Positions 15,227-23,222 of a stretch of DNA of 41,721 bases are shown one piece after another (positions within the stretch are counted from its first letter, which is position 1; each line of letters opens with the position of its first letter). The stretch covers positions 1 to 41,721 of the forward strand of contig JBKHJZ010000009.1 of the NCBI GenBank assembly GCA_046537875.1, written 5' to 3'. The position numbers and the translations under genes were made by a program. Below the pieces are notes generated by a model. It was not told where the DNA came from. It saw nothing but the letters and a program-made list of their open reading frames with translations, and searched no databases. The DNA comes from JBKHJZ01 sp046537875 (GTDB lineage: Bacteria; Actinomycetota; Acidimicrobiia; Acidimicrobiales; VFJN01).

Positions 15227-16150
15227 GTGTACGACCAGGTCACCTCCAACAAGCGGCGGAGCTGGCTGCTCGTGGCCGGCTTCGTGCTGTTCGTGGGCGT
15301 CGTCGCCCTGGCGTTCGCCTACCTGCTGCGGGGCGGATGGGTGGGGTTCGGCATCGCGCTCGTCCTCACGGCCGCCATGAGCTTCACCGCGTACTGGAAG
15401 TCGGACGCGGTCGCGCTGCGGATGAGCCGGGCGCACCCCGCCGACCCGCAGACCTACGCCCGCTACCACAACATCGTCGAGGGGCTGTGCATCGCGTCCG
15501 GGCTGCCCAAACCCCGGCTCTACGTGATCGACGACCCGGCGCCCAACGCGTTCGCCACCGGGCGCAACCCGCGCAACGCGGCGATCGCGGTCACGACCGG
15601 ATTGTTCGAGAAGATGAACCGCATCGAGCTCGAGGCGGTGATCGCGCACGAGCTCGCGCACGTGAAGAACTACGACATCCTGGTGTCGACGCTGGCGGTC
15701 ACGATGGTGGGGGTGGTGGCGCTCCTCGCCGACCTGGGGGTCCGCATGCTCTGGTGGGGAATGGGGCGGCGCACCTACGGCGGCTTCGACCGCCAGCGGG
15801 GCGGCCACTCCGGCCCGCTCGCCCTCCTGTCGCTCGGCGGATTCGTCCTGCTGCTGCTCTCGCCGCTCATCGCCAAGGTGATGCAGCTCGCGATCAGCCG
15901 GCGGCGCGAGACGCTGGCCGACGTCTCGGGCGTCGAGATGACGCGCTACCCGCCCGGGCTGATCTCGGCGCTGGAGAAGCTGCGCGACGACTCGACCGTG
16001 GTGCACGCCACCAGCCACGCCACCGAGCACCTGTGGATCGAGGCACCCGCGGCCCGCTCGGGGAGCGAGGGCCGGCTGTCGTGGGTCAACCGGCTGTTCG
16101 ACACGCATCCCCCCATCGAGGAGCGGATCGCCCTGCTCCGCGAGATGTGA
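15227..16150 (+). CDS. htpX: M48 family zinc metalloprotease HtpX-like
   Basis: A 307-residue membrane protease for quality control of membrane proteins. Two N-terminal TM segments (WLLVAGFVLFVGVVALAF, WVGFGIALVLTAAMSF) precede the catalytic domain. The zinc motif is H141-E142-LA-H145 in VIAHELAHVKNYD, and the third ligand is the Glu of SRRRETLADVSGVE. Two more hydrophobic segments (LVSTLAVTMVGVVALLADL and GPLALLSLGGFVLLLLSPL) flank the catalytic region. PNAFATGRNPRNAAIAVTTG is typical of HtpX. The C-terminus carries the conserved DTHPPIEERI. It follows lemA and is followed by a strong hairpin. Confidence 0.94.
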   Translation: MYDQVTSNKRRSWLLVAGFVLFVGVVALAFAYLLRGGWVGFGIALVLTAAMSFTAYWKSDAVALRMSRAHPADPQTYARYHNIVEGLCIASGLPKPRLYVIDDPAPNAFATGRNPRNAAIAVTTGLFEKMNRIELEAVIAHELAHVKNYDILVSTLAVTMVGVVALLADLGVRMLWWGMGRRTYGGFDRQRGGHSGPLALLSLGGFVLLLLSPLIAKVMQLAISRRRETLADVSGVEMTRYPPGLISALEKLRDDSTVVHATSHATEHLWIEAPAARSGSEGRLSWVNRLFDTHPPIEERIALLREM

Positions 16151-16192
16151 GGCGCAAGGGGGCGGCGCTCCCGGCGCCCGGCGAGGCCCGTC

Positions 16193-16215
16193 CCGACGCC
16201 GCGCACGGGCGTCGG
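16193..16215 (+). terminator. Hairpin terminator after htpX
   Basis: A perfect 8-bp stem (CCGACGCC/GGCGTCGG) with a 7-nt loop lies 43 nt after the htpX stop and 42 nt before the pdxS -10. There is no T tract. Confidence 0.5.
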
Positions 16216-16256
16216 CCACCGCCGGAAACCCGGGGTCGGAGTCGCAGGGCCGACCG

Positions 16257-16262
16257 TAGACT
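16257..16262 (+). promoter_or_regulatory. -10-like TAGACT, leaderless promoter of pdxS
   Basis: TAGACT is followed by 6 nt and then ATG 16269. The same hexamer precedes the TetR gene. Confidence 0.5.
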
Positions 16263-16268
16263 GGCGGC

Positions 16269-17177
16269 ATGAACGCGCGCTCGGGCCCTGCCCTTCCCGC
16301 CCACGACACCGGAACCGTGCGCGTCAAGCGCGGCTTCGCCGAGATGCTCGAGGGCGGCGTGATCATGGACGTGGTCACACCCGAGCAGGCGAAGATCGCC
16401 GAGGACGCCGGGGCGGTCGCGGTGATGGCGCTCGAGCGCGTCCCGGCCGACATCCGTCGCGAGGGCGGCGTGGCCCGCATGAGCGACCCGGAGCTCGTCG
16501 AGGCGATCATCTCCGCCGTCACCATCCCGGTGATGGCCAAGGCACGCATCGGCCACTTCGTCGAGGCGCAGATCCTCCAGGCGCTGGGCGTCGACTACGT
16601 CGACGAGTCCGAGGTGCTCACGCCCGCCGACGAGGCCCACCACATCGACAAGTGGGCGTTCACGGTGCCGTTCGTCTGCGGTGCCACCAACCTCGGCGAG
16701 GCCCTGCGCCGCATCAGCGAGGGTGCGGCGATGATCCGCTCGAAGGGCGAGGCGGGCACCGGCAACATCGTCGAGGCCGTGCGGCACCTGCGGTCGATCA
16801 TCGGCGACATCCGCAGGGTCACGCAGGCCGACTCGGCCGAGCTGTACGACTGGGCGAAGCAGCTGCGGGCCCCGGTGCAGCTCGTGCAGGAGATCGCCGA
16901 GACGGGCCGCCTCCCGGTCCCGCTCTTCTGTGCCGGCGGCATCGCCACGCCGGCCGACGCCGCGCTGGTGATGCAACTCGGCGCGCAGGCCACGTTCGTC
17001 GGCTCCGGCATCTTCAAGAGCGCCGACCCGGCGCGGCGGGCCAAGGCGATCGTCGAGGCCACCGCCAACCATGGATCTCCGGAGATCCTGGCCAAGGTGA
17101 GCCGGGGCCTCGGCGGGGCCATGCCCGGCGACGAGATCGATCAGCTCGCGGTGAAGCTGGCCGATCGCGGCTGGTAG
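16269..17177 (+). CDS. pdxS: Pyridoxal 5'-phosphate synthase subunit PdxS
   Basis: The 302-residue synthase subunit of the DXP-independent vitamin B6 pathway. It combines ribose 5-phosphate, glyceraldehyde 3-phosphate and ammonia, the latter supplied by PdxT. Sequence is highly conserved: VKRGFAEMLEGGVIMDVV, ALERVPADIRREGGVARM, the Schiff-base Lys in VMAKARIGHFVEAQ, the second active Lys in RSKGEAGTGN, and the phosphate-binding CAGGIATPADAAL with FVGSGIFKS. Length is normal. Unusually, pdxT is not next to it: a 2.8-kb minus-strand lipoprotein gene lies between them, ending 12 bp from the pdxS stop. Confidence 0.97.
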   Translation: MNARSGPALPAHDTGTVRVKRGFAEMLEGGVIMDVVTPEQAKIAEDAGAVAVMALERVPADIRREGGVARMSDPELVEAIISAVTIPVMAKARIGHFVEAQILQALGVDYVDESEVLTPADEAHHIDKWAFTVPFVCGATNLGEALRRISEGAAMIRSKGEAGTGNIVEAVRHLRSIIGDIRRVTQADSAELYDWAKQLRAPVQLVQEIAETGRLPVPLFCAGGIATPADAALVMQLGAQATFVGSGIFKSADPARRAKAIVEATANHGSPEILAKVSRGLGGAMPGDEIDQLAVKLADRGW

Positions 17178-17189
17178 CCCGCCACCCCG

Positions 17190-20006
17190 TCAGCGGTCGA
17201 GGGTGTCGGACGTCCACAGCCCGACCCGGCCGTGGTCCTCGCCGACCAGGACGACGCCGTCGCCGTCGACCAGCATGTTGGTCACGGTCTGCTCACCGGG
17301 GCCGCCGAGCGCGGGCTCGTTGCGGTCGCGCCGGGCCACCTCGCCGTCCGGGCTGATCCACCAGAGCGCGATGTCGCCGTCGCCGGCGGCGGTGTCGGTG
17401 CCCGCCACGAGCCACCCCCCGCCGGGCACTGCGGCGGCCGCGCTCGCCCACTGCTCACCCGACCCGCCGAACGACCCGTCGAGGATGCGTGACCACTTGG
17501 TGCCGTCTTCCGACACCCACACCCCGGCGTCGGGGTCTCCGCCGCGGTCGTCGGAGCCGACCAGGATGAAACCGTCCCGACCGCCGGCGCAGCCGTAGGC
17601 GTATTGGCGGCCCGGGCCGCCGAACGACAGGTCCACGGCATTCTCCTTCGACCACCCCTGGTCCGGGTCCCGCCGGAAGGCGGCGATGTCGTAGTCGGCG
17701 TCACGTCCGGCGTCACCCACCGCCACGATCACGTCGTCGGGCCCGACGCACACGTCGCGGAACTGCCGGGCCCCGTCGCCCGTGAAGCCGGTGTCCTGGG
17801 CCTCGATCGACTCGGCGTCGCCCGACACCAGCATGATGGGCGCCACGTCCTGGCCGTCGTAGCGCACGCCGGCGGCGGCGAACCCCTTGCCGACGGGCGC
17901 GACGCCGGCGAGGGAGTGGGTCCCGTCGCCGCCCGCCGGCGGGTCGCTCATCGGGGCCTGCTCGGCCTCCAGGCTGACGATGGCGCCGGCCATCTCCTGG
18001 GTGGCGTCGGGGATCAGCTCGAGGTCTTCCTGGTCGACCCTGGGCTGGTGCGAGGCGATGCGGGTCCACTCCTCGCCGTCCGGCGAGGTCCAGATGATCG
18101 CGTCGGGTGAGACATCGGCCCCGATGAGCTTGCGTTGCGCCGCCACGCCGAAGTCCTCGAAGCCGACGGCCACGAACCCGCCGTCGTATGCGGTGACATC
18201 GACGATGCGACCGTGGTCGAACGCGTTCGACTCGATCGGCTGCCACGTGCCGCCGTCGAGCGTCCAGACCTGGCCCGCGTAGCACTCGCGGGTGGCGCCG
18301 CGGGGTGCCGTGTAACGGCCGCCCACCACGACCGTGGTGCCGTCCTTGCGAGCGACCGACGTGGCGAACGGCTGCACGCCACCGTCGGGGAACTCGGAGG
18401 CATCCTCCTCGTCTGCTTCCTCGCCTGGTTCGTCCTCCTCGCCCTCTGACGGCTGCTCGCCTGCCTCCGGGGCGTCCCCGCCACCATCGCCGCCGCCGCC
18501 TTGTTCGGCGCCGCCGTCGCCGCCAGCATCGCCACCACCATTGCCACCGCCGTCACCGGCGCCTTCGCCGTTGCCCTCTCCTCCGTCACCGCCGCCGTCA
18601 CCATCCGCCTGCTCGTCGGTGGGCAGGGGGACCGGGGCGTCCCGGCGCCCGTCCGGCAGGCACGAGACGCTGGCCTCCGATGCCGAGCTGGTGCCGTCCT
18701 GGGGGTGGCCGGTCGCGTCCTGCCAGCGACCATCGCTCAACCGCAGCACGGTGGGTTCGAGGCCGAGGGCCAGCACGATGTCGCCTCGCGCCGCGGCATC
18801 CACCAGGGCCACACCGTCCTTGAACAGGCCACCGTGCACCGGGTTCGGCAGCCGCTCCCAACTGCGCCCGGCGTCGGTGGACCGCCACACGTGCGGCCGC
18901 CAGTCGGACCCCCCGGCCGCGAAGACCGTTCCGTCGTTGACGCTGAGCGAGCGAACCGCCAGATCGCCGGCGTTGGTGCGGGCGTCGTCGTGAAGGGGGA
19001 GGGGAGACGACGGCTGGCCCCAGCCCGTGCCGTCCGTGGACCGCCAAACGACCGGCCGGCCCTCGCCGTCGTCGTCGACGGCATAGCCGCCGGCCACCAG
19101 CTCGCCGCCGGTCGCCACCACGCTGAGCAGGGCCTGGCGCCCGGGACCGCCGAGCGTGTCGGCCGGGACCTCCTCCCACGAGCGGCCGTCCGGCGAGTAC
19201 CAGGCGAGGCCGTCCTGCTCGTTCTCGACCTGGCGCGATCCGACGGCCACGAAGCCGTCGCCGTAGGCCGTGATGTCCCGCAGGGTCTCGCTGCCCGTGC
19301 CGTCGAGCGGGCCGCCCGCTCCGCCGTCGACCGTCTCCCAGGTCTCGCCGTCCGTGCTCAGCCAGAGCCGGGGTCGCACCTCGCCCCACGCGCTCTCGGC
19401 ACCGGCCACCAGCGTGCCGCCGTCCCCGGACGCGACCGCGAACGCCCACTGCTCGTGCCGGCCGCCGAGGGCCTCGGCGTCGACCCGTTCCCACTCGTCG
19501 TCGACCCGGCGCCACACGGCGGCGTCGCCCTTCGGACCGTCCCCGACGGCACCCACCGCGATCGGCCCGTCGTCGGAGGCGGCCACGGCGCTCATCATCT
19601 CGCTCGTGCCGCCGTCGGCCGGGTCGACGTCGGTTCTGGTCCAGCGCGCGCCTTCGTCGGAGGTCCATGTCGCAGCGACCGACGTCCGGCGCCCGGGGTC
19701 GAGCACCGCGCCGACGATCGTCCACGGCTCGCCCTCACCGGTCGGGGGCAGCATCCCGCCGACGCTGGCCAACGGAGCCTCGAAGACCAGGGACTCACCC
19801 GTCGCCCGGGAGAAGGTGGGGGAGAGATCAAGCCTCGACAGCGAGGAGTCGCTCGAGCAGGCCGCGGCGACGAGCCCCGCGGCGAGCGCGACGCACAGCG
19901 CCGCCGGCTTCGCCCGCCGGCCGGGGGAGGCCGGTCCGGCGATCCGGGGATCGCCCCGCCGCGTCGATGCGACCGGCTGCTCGTGGCCGCGGGTGATGGC
20001 GTGCAC
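17190..20006 (-). CDS. Large beta-propeller lipoprotein with BNR/Asp-box repeats
   Basis: I do not recognise a named family. The 938-residue protein has a Sec/lipoprotein signal: a long basic n-region, AALCVALAAGLVAAAC, and a lipobox ending at C50. The body is many 40-60-residue units with Asp-box motifs (S-x-D-G-x-x-W): STDGETWETV, SPDGRSWEEV, STDAGRSWERL, SPDGEEWTRI and SEDGTKWSRI. These alternate with recurring strands such as GFVAVG, as in sialidase/BNR-type propellers. Two propeller regions (about 55-455 and 550-938) are separated by a Gly/Asp/Glu-rich linker of about 90 residues. No catalytic site was found, so surface binding is more likely than hydrolysis. GTG 20006 has GGAGGT 5 nt upstream. 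Confidence 0.85.
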   Translation of the reverse strand: MHAITRGHEQPVASTRRGDPRIAGPASPGRRAKPAALCVALAAGLVAAACSSDSSLSRLDLSPTFSRATGESLVFEAPLASVGGMLPPTGEGEPWTIVGAVLDPGRRTSVAATWTSDEGARWTRTDVDPADGGTSEMMSAVAASDDGPIAVGAVGDGPKGDAAVWRRVDDEWERVDAEALGGRHEQWAFAVASGDGGTLVAGAESAWGEVRPRLWLSTDGETWETVDGGAGGPLDGTGSETLRDITAYGDGFVAVGSRQVENEQDGLAWYSPDGRSWEEVPADTLGGPGRQALLSVVATGGELVAGGYAVDDDGEGRPVVWRSTDGTGWGQPSSPLPLHDDARTNAGDLAVRSLSVNDGTVFAAGGSDWRPHVWRSTDAGRSWERLPNPVHGGLFKDGVALVDAAARGDIVLALGLEPTVLRLSDGRWQDATGHPQDGTSSASEASVSCLPDGRRDAPVPLPTDEQADGDGGGDGGEGNGEGAGDGGGNGGGDAGGDGGAEQGGGGDGGGDAPEAGEQPSEGEEDEPGEEADEEDASEFPDGGVQPFATSVARKDGTTVVVGGRYTAPRGATRECYAGQVWTLDGGTWQPIESNAFDHGRIVDVTAYDGGFVAVGFEDFGVAAQRKLIGADVSPDAIIWTSPDGEEWTRIASHQPRVDQEDLELIPDATQEMAGAIVSLEAEQAPMSDPPAGGDGTHSLAGVAPVGKGFAAAGVRYDGQDVAPIMLVSGDAESIEAQDTGFTGDGARQFRDVCVGPDDVIVAVGDAGRDADYDIAAFRRDPDQGWSKENAVDLSFGGPGRQYAYGCAGGRDGFILVGSDDRGGDPDAGVWVSEDGTKWSRILDGSFGGSGEQWASAAAAVPGGGWLVAGTDTAAGDGDIALWWISPDGEVARRDRNEPALGGPGEQTVTNMLVDGDGVVLVGEDHGRVGLWTSDTLDR
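18395..18625 (-). repeat. Low-complexity Gly/Asp/Glu linker of the propeller lipoprotein
   Basis: The coding DNA is built from short GCC/ACC triplet arrays on the + strand and encodes runs such as GDGGGNGGGDAGGDGG followed by Glu/Asp-rich sequence. It is a flexible acidic spacer between the two propeller regions and a likely site of replication slippage. Confidence 0.7.
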
Positions 20007-20011
20007 GGAGT

Positions 20012-20017
20012 ACCTCC
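20012..20017 (-). promoter_or_regulatory. Shine-Dalgarno GGAGGT of the lipoprotein gene
   Basis: On the minus strand, GGAGGT lies 5 nt before GTG 20006. It fixes the start even though the resulting signal n-region is unusually long. Confidence 0.6.
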
Positions 20018-20088
20018 GGTCGTCGGCCTACGATCCCCTGCGCATGACTCCAGTCGACGGTCGATTCTCGCTTTCGGCACCCGGCCCG

Positions 20089-20094
20089 TACAAT
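20089..20094 (+). promoter_or_regulatory. -10 TACAAT of the pdxT operon
   Basis: This is the closest match to TATAAT seen in the window. It would give a leader of about 28 nt before GTG 20129, containing GAGG at 20118-20121. The region is shared with the divergent lipoprotein gene. Confidence 0.5.
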
Positions 20095-20128
20095 CGGGCC
20101 GTCATGTGCACTGCGGCGAGGCCCCCAG

Positions 20129-20701
20129 GTGAAGGTCGGTGTGCTCGCGCTCCAGGGCGCGTGGGCTCGGCACGCCGCCATGCTCGCACGCCTCGGCGCC
20201 TCGCCGGTCGCGGTCCGCACGCCGGCTGATCTCGACGGCGTCGATGCGCTGGTGATCCCCGGCGGGGAGTCGACCACCATCTCGATGCTCCTCGAGTCCT
20301 CGGGGCTCTTCCCGGTGGTGGCCGAGCGGCTGGCCGGAGGGATGCCGGCGTTCGGCACGTGCGCGGGCATGATCCTGCTGAGCCGGGAGATCCTCGACGG
20401 GCGGGGCGATCAACGGTGCTTCGGCGCGATCGACGTGGCGGTGCGCCGCAACGCGTTCGGCCGGCAGGTCGACTCCTTCGAGGCCGACCTCCACGTGCGG
20501 GGGCTGGCCGGTGGCCCGATGCACGCGGTGTTCATCCGGGCCCCGGTGATCACCCGGGTGGGCGACAGGGTCGACGTGCTCGCCGCCATCGACGATCGGC
20601 CGGTGGTGTGCCGGCAGGGGAGCGTGATCGCCGTGGCCTTCCATCCGGAGCTGGGCGACGACCCACGTCTCCACGAGCTGTTCCTGAACGAGGTGGTGTG
20701 A
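20129..20701 (+). CDS. pdxT: Pyridoxal 5'-phosphate synthase glutaminase subunit PdxT
   Basis: The 190-residue class I glutaminase that hydrolyses glutamine and channels ammonia to PdxS. The N-terminus KVGVLALQGAWARHAAML and VIPGGESTTI are family signatures. The catalytic triad is C78 in GTCAGMILL with H172 and E174 in VAFHPELGDD. NAFGRQVDSFEADL is also typical. Its stop overlaps the yebC start by one base (TGATG). In mycobacteria pdxT likewise precedes the yebC gene, so this position is ancestral, and it is pdxS that has become separated by the inserted lipoprotein gene. Confidence 0.96.
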   Translation: MKVGVLALQGAWARHAAMLARLGASPVAVRTPADLDGVDALVIPGGESTTISMLLESSGLFPVVAERLAGGMPAFGTCAGMILLSREILDGRGDQRCFGAIDVAVRRNAFGRQVDSFEADLHVRGLAGGPMHAVFIRAPVITRVGDRVDVLAAIDDRPVVCRQGSVIAVAFHPELGDDPRLHELFLNEVV

Positions 20702-21453
20702 TGTCGGGCCATTCGAAGTGGGCGACCATCAAGCACAAGAAGGCGGCGACCGACAAGGCCCGGGGCAAGCTGTTCGCCAAGCTGCTGCGACAGGTCGAGG
20801 TGGCGGCCCGCGAGGGCGGCGGCGACCCCGACGCGAACCCGACGCTGCGGACCATGTTCTCCAAGGCGCGGGACAACTCGATCCCGCTCGACACGATCGA
20901 GCGGGCGGTCAAGCGCGGAACGGGCGAGCTCGAGGGCGCCACCTACGAGCAGGTCACCTACGAGGGCTACGCACCCGGTGGCGTGGCGGTCATGGTGGAG
21001 GTGCTCACCGACAACCGCAACCGGACCGGGGCCGACGTGCGCAACCTCTTCTCCCGGAACGGCGGATCGATGGCCGAGCCGGGGGCGGTGGCCTGGCAGT
21101 TCGACCGCAAGGGGATCATCGCCGTGGACCGCAGCGCAGAGGAGGAGGACGTGATGCTCACCGCGCTGGACGCCGGCGCCGAGGACATCGTGGACGAGGG
21201 CGACACCTGGCGGGTCACCACCCCGCCGACCGAGCTGCACGCGGTGCGCACCGCGCTCGACGAGGCCGGGGTGCCCGTCGAATCGGCCGACCTCACGATG
21301 GTGCCGCAGGCGATGGTCCCACTCGAGCACACGGACGGGGCGAAGCGGGTGCTCCGGCTGGTGGACGCCCTCGACGAGCACGACGACGTCCAGGCGGTGT
21401 ACGCCAACTTCGACATCCCCGACGCCGTCCTCGAGACGGTGGAGGCGGGGTGA
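20701..21453 (+). CDS. YebC/PmpR family protein (TACO1 family)
   Basis: A 250-residue YebC/TACO1-family protein. It starts with MSGHSKWATIKHKKAATDKA and continues with RGKLFAKLLRQVEVAAREGG, then YEGYAPGGVAVMVEVLTDNRN, all diagnostic. Members were named as DNA-binding regulators; more recent work links the family to relief of ribosome stalling at polyproline and similar sequences, which would suit the Pro-rich proteins encoded nearby. Length is normal. The ATG overlaps the pdxT stop by one base and the peroxiredoxin start overlaps the stop by 4 bp, giving a tightly coupled three-gene unit. Confidence 0.95.
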   Translation: MSGHSKWATIKHKKAATDKARGKLFAKLLRQVEVAAREGGGDPDANPTLRTMFSKARDNSIPLDTIERAVKRGTGELEGATYEQVTYEGYAPGGVAVMVEVLTDNRNRTGADVRNLFSRNGGSMAEPGAVAWQFDRKGIIAVDRSAEEEDVMLTALDAGAEDIVDEGDTWRVTTPPTELHAVRTALDEAGVPVESADLTMVPQAMVPLEHTDGAKRVLRLVDALDEHDDVQAVYANFDIPDAVLETVEAG

Positions 21454-21947
21454 CGGTCCGCCCCGGCGACCCGGCGCCCGACTTCTCGCTCCCCGGCACC
21501 GACGGAAGCCCCGCCGGGCACCGCCCGTACACCCTGTCCGAGCTGCGCGGCCAGCCCGTGGTGCTCGCCTTCTACCCCGGGGACGGGACCCGGGTGTGCA
21601 CCCGGCAGCTCGCCACCTACACGACGGAGATCGACGAGCTCCGGGCGGTGGACGCGCAGGTGCTGGCCATCAGCCCGCAGTCGGTCGAGAGCCACGACGC
21701 GTTCATCGCCGAGCAGGGGGGCTTCGCCTTCCCCCTGCTCGCGGACGTCGACAAGGAGGTCGGCCGGGCCTACGCGATCATCGGCCCTGTGGGCTTCTAC
21801 CGCCGATCGGTGTTCGTGATCGACGGGGACGGCGTGGTGCGGCACGCGCACCGTGCGGTGGCCGGGATGTCGTTCCGGCCTACCAGCGAGCTGGCGGCCG
21901 CCGTGCGAGCGGCACGGGGGCCGCAGGGATCCACCGCCGGCTCGTGA
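21450..21947 (+). CDS. Peroxiredoxin, Bcp/PrxQ type, single cysteine
   Basis: A 165-residue AhpC/TSA-fold peroxidase. The N-terminal GDPAPDFSLPGTDG and FYPGDGTRVCTRQL carry the peroxidatic Cys, C50, in the TxxC motif. The usual TPGC is TRVC here. C50 is the only cysteine in the protein, so reduction must use an external thiol such as thioredoxin, mycoredoxin or mycothiol (1-Cys mechanism). VLAISPQSVESHDAF and FPLLADVDKEVGRAY are Bcp-like. GTG 21450 overlaps the yebC stop (GTGA). It would detoxify hydroperoxides in the cytosol. Confidence 0.92.
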   Translation: MTVRPGDPAPDFSLPGTDGSPAGHRPYTLSELRGQPVVLAFYPGDGTRVCTRQLATYTTEIDELRAVDAQVLAISPQSVESHDAFIAEQGGFAFPLLADVDKEVGRAYAIIGPVGFYRRSVFVIDGDGVVRHAHRAVAGMSFRPTSELAAAVRAARGPQGSTAGS

Positions 21948-21955
21948 GCATCCGC

Positions 21956-21961
21956 TAGCGT
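21956..21961 (+). promoter_or_regulatory. -10-like TAGCGT, leaderless promoter of ruvC
   Basis: TAGCGT is followed by 8 nt and then GTG 21970, separating ruvCAB from the preceding pdxT-yebC-peroxiredoxin unit. Confidence 0.45.
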
Positions 21962-21969
21962 CCGAACCG

Positions 21970-22566
21970 GTGTTCGTGCTCGGCGTGGATCCCGGTCTGT
22001 CGCGCTGCGGCTATGGCGTCGTCGAGCGCGTGGGGCGGCGCCCGCGTGCCGTGGCGGCGGGCGTCGTTCGGACCGATCCGGCTCTCGACGTGCCCCGGCG
22101 GTTGGCGGCGCTCCAGTCCGAGCTCCGGACGCTCGTGGCCGAGCACCGGCCCGACGTCGTGGTGGTGGAGCGACTGCTGTTCCAGGTCAACGTCCGCAGC
22201 GCCATCCCCGTGGCGCAGGCGGCCGGCCTCGCCATGGTGGAGGCGGTCGCCGCCGGGAGCGAGGTGGTGGAGTACTCGCCGAACGAGGTCAAGCAGGCGG
22301 TCGCCGGGCACGGGGGTGCAGACAAGCACCAGGTCCAACGCATGGTGCAGGCGCTGCTGGGCATCGCCACGCCGCTCCGCCCGGCCGATGCGGCCGACGC
22401 GGTCGCCCTGGCGCTCTGCCACCTGGCGTTCGCACCCCTGCGCCGGCGGACCGCCGAGGCGCAGGGCGGCGCCGCTCGCGCGGCGAACCGCGGTCCGCAG
22501 GCAGCTCGCCGGGGCGGCGACGGCCGTTCCGCCCGCGCGCGGCCACACGCCGAGGTGGCCCCGTGA
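21970..22566 (+). CDS. ruvC: Holliday junction endonuclease RuvC
   Basis: A 198-residue RNase H-fold endonuclease that cuts four-way DNA junctions as a dimer. Catalytic acids fit D7 (LGVDPGLSRCGYG), E67 (VVVERLLFQVN), D140 and D143 (ADAADAVALALCH). GLAMVEA and VKQAVAGHGGADKHQVQRMV are typical. The last ~45 residues are a basic, Ala/Gly/Arg-rich tail beyond the standard fold. GTG 21970 is supported by the family N-terminus and the leaderless -10. The stop overlaps the ruvA start (GTGA). Confidence 0.95.
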   Translation: MFVLGVDPGLSRCGYGVVERVGRRPRAVAAGVVRTDPALDVPRRLAALQSELRTLVAEHRPDVVVVERLLFQVNVRSAIPVAQAAGLAMVEAVAAGSEVVEYSPNEVKQAVAGHGGADKHQVQRMVQALLGIATPLRPADAADAVALALCHLAFAPLRRRTAEAQGGAARAANRGPQAARRGGDGRSARARPHAEVAP

Positions 22567-23174
22567 TCGGCTCGCTGCGGGGTCGGTTGCTCCACCGGGG
22601 CGAGGGCGACGTGGTCGTGGAGGTCGCCGGCGTCGGCTACGTCGTGGTGGTCGCGCCCGGCACGGCTGCGACGGTGGGCGCGCTCGGCGACGAGGTCTTC
22701 CTGTGGACGCACCACCACCTCCGGGAGGACGCCGAGACGCTGTACGGCTTCGCCACCCGCGACGCGCTCGTGGCGTTCGAGGCGCTGCTCGGCGCCCACG
22801 GTGTGGGCCCGTCGCTGGCGCTGGCCATCCTGTCCGTCCACCAGCCGCCAGCGCTGGCGCAGGTCCTGCTCGAGGACGACATCGACGCTCTCTGCCTCGT
22901 TCCCGGCGTGGGACGCAAGACCGCGGCCCGGCTGCTGGTCGAGCTCAAGTCGCGGCTCCACCTGCCCGACGCCGAGACCGTGCCCGCCGCGGTGCGCGGC
23001 AACGGGGCCACGGACGCCTCCGGCCCGTCGGTGCGCCGCGACGTCCGGGACGCGCTGTCGGGCCTCGGGTACACGGCCGACGAGATCAGGGAGGCCACCG
23101 CCGACCTGCCCGACGACGGTGACGCGCCCGTGCTGCTGCGCGAGGCGCTGGTCCGGCTGGGTGGCCCCCGGTGA
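22563..23174 (+). CDS. ruvA: Holliday junction helicase subunit RuvA
   Basis: A 203-residue junction-binding protein that loads RuvB. It has the N-terminal OB-like domain (MIGSLRGRLLHRGEGDVVVEVAGVGYVV, read across positions 1-28), two helix-hairpin-helix motifs (GVGPSLALAILS and VPGVGRKTAARLLVELK), and a C-terminal domain III (RRDVRDALSGLGYTADEI) that contacts RuvB. Length is normal. It starts inside the ruvC stop and ends 48 nt before ruvB. Confidence 0.95.
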   Translation: MIGSLRGRLLHRGEGDVVVEVAGVGYVVVVAPGTAATVGALGDEVFLWTHHHLREDAETLYGFATRDALVAFEALLGAHGVGPSLALAILSVHQPPALAQVLLEDDIDALCLVPGVGRKTAARLLVELKSRLHLPDAETVPAAVRGNGATDASGPSVRRDVRDALSGLGYTADEIREATADLPDDGDAPVLLREALVRLGGPR

Positions 23175-23222
23175 GCGTGGTGCGGCGCCGCGGGGCCGGC
23201 AGCGCCCGGGTGGTGAGCGGCC

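Noticed and set aside
18395..18625. Triplet-rich DNA as a possible replication or structural element
   Set aside because: It is in frame with the lipoprotein on the minus strand and is fully explained as a Gly/Asp/Glu linker.
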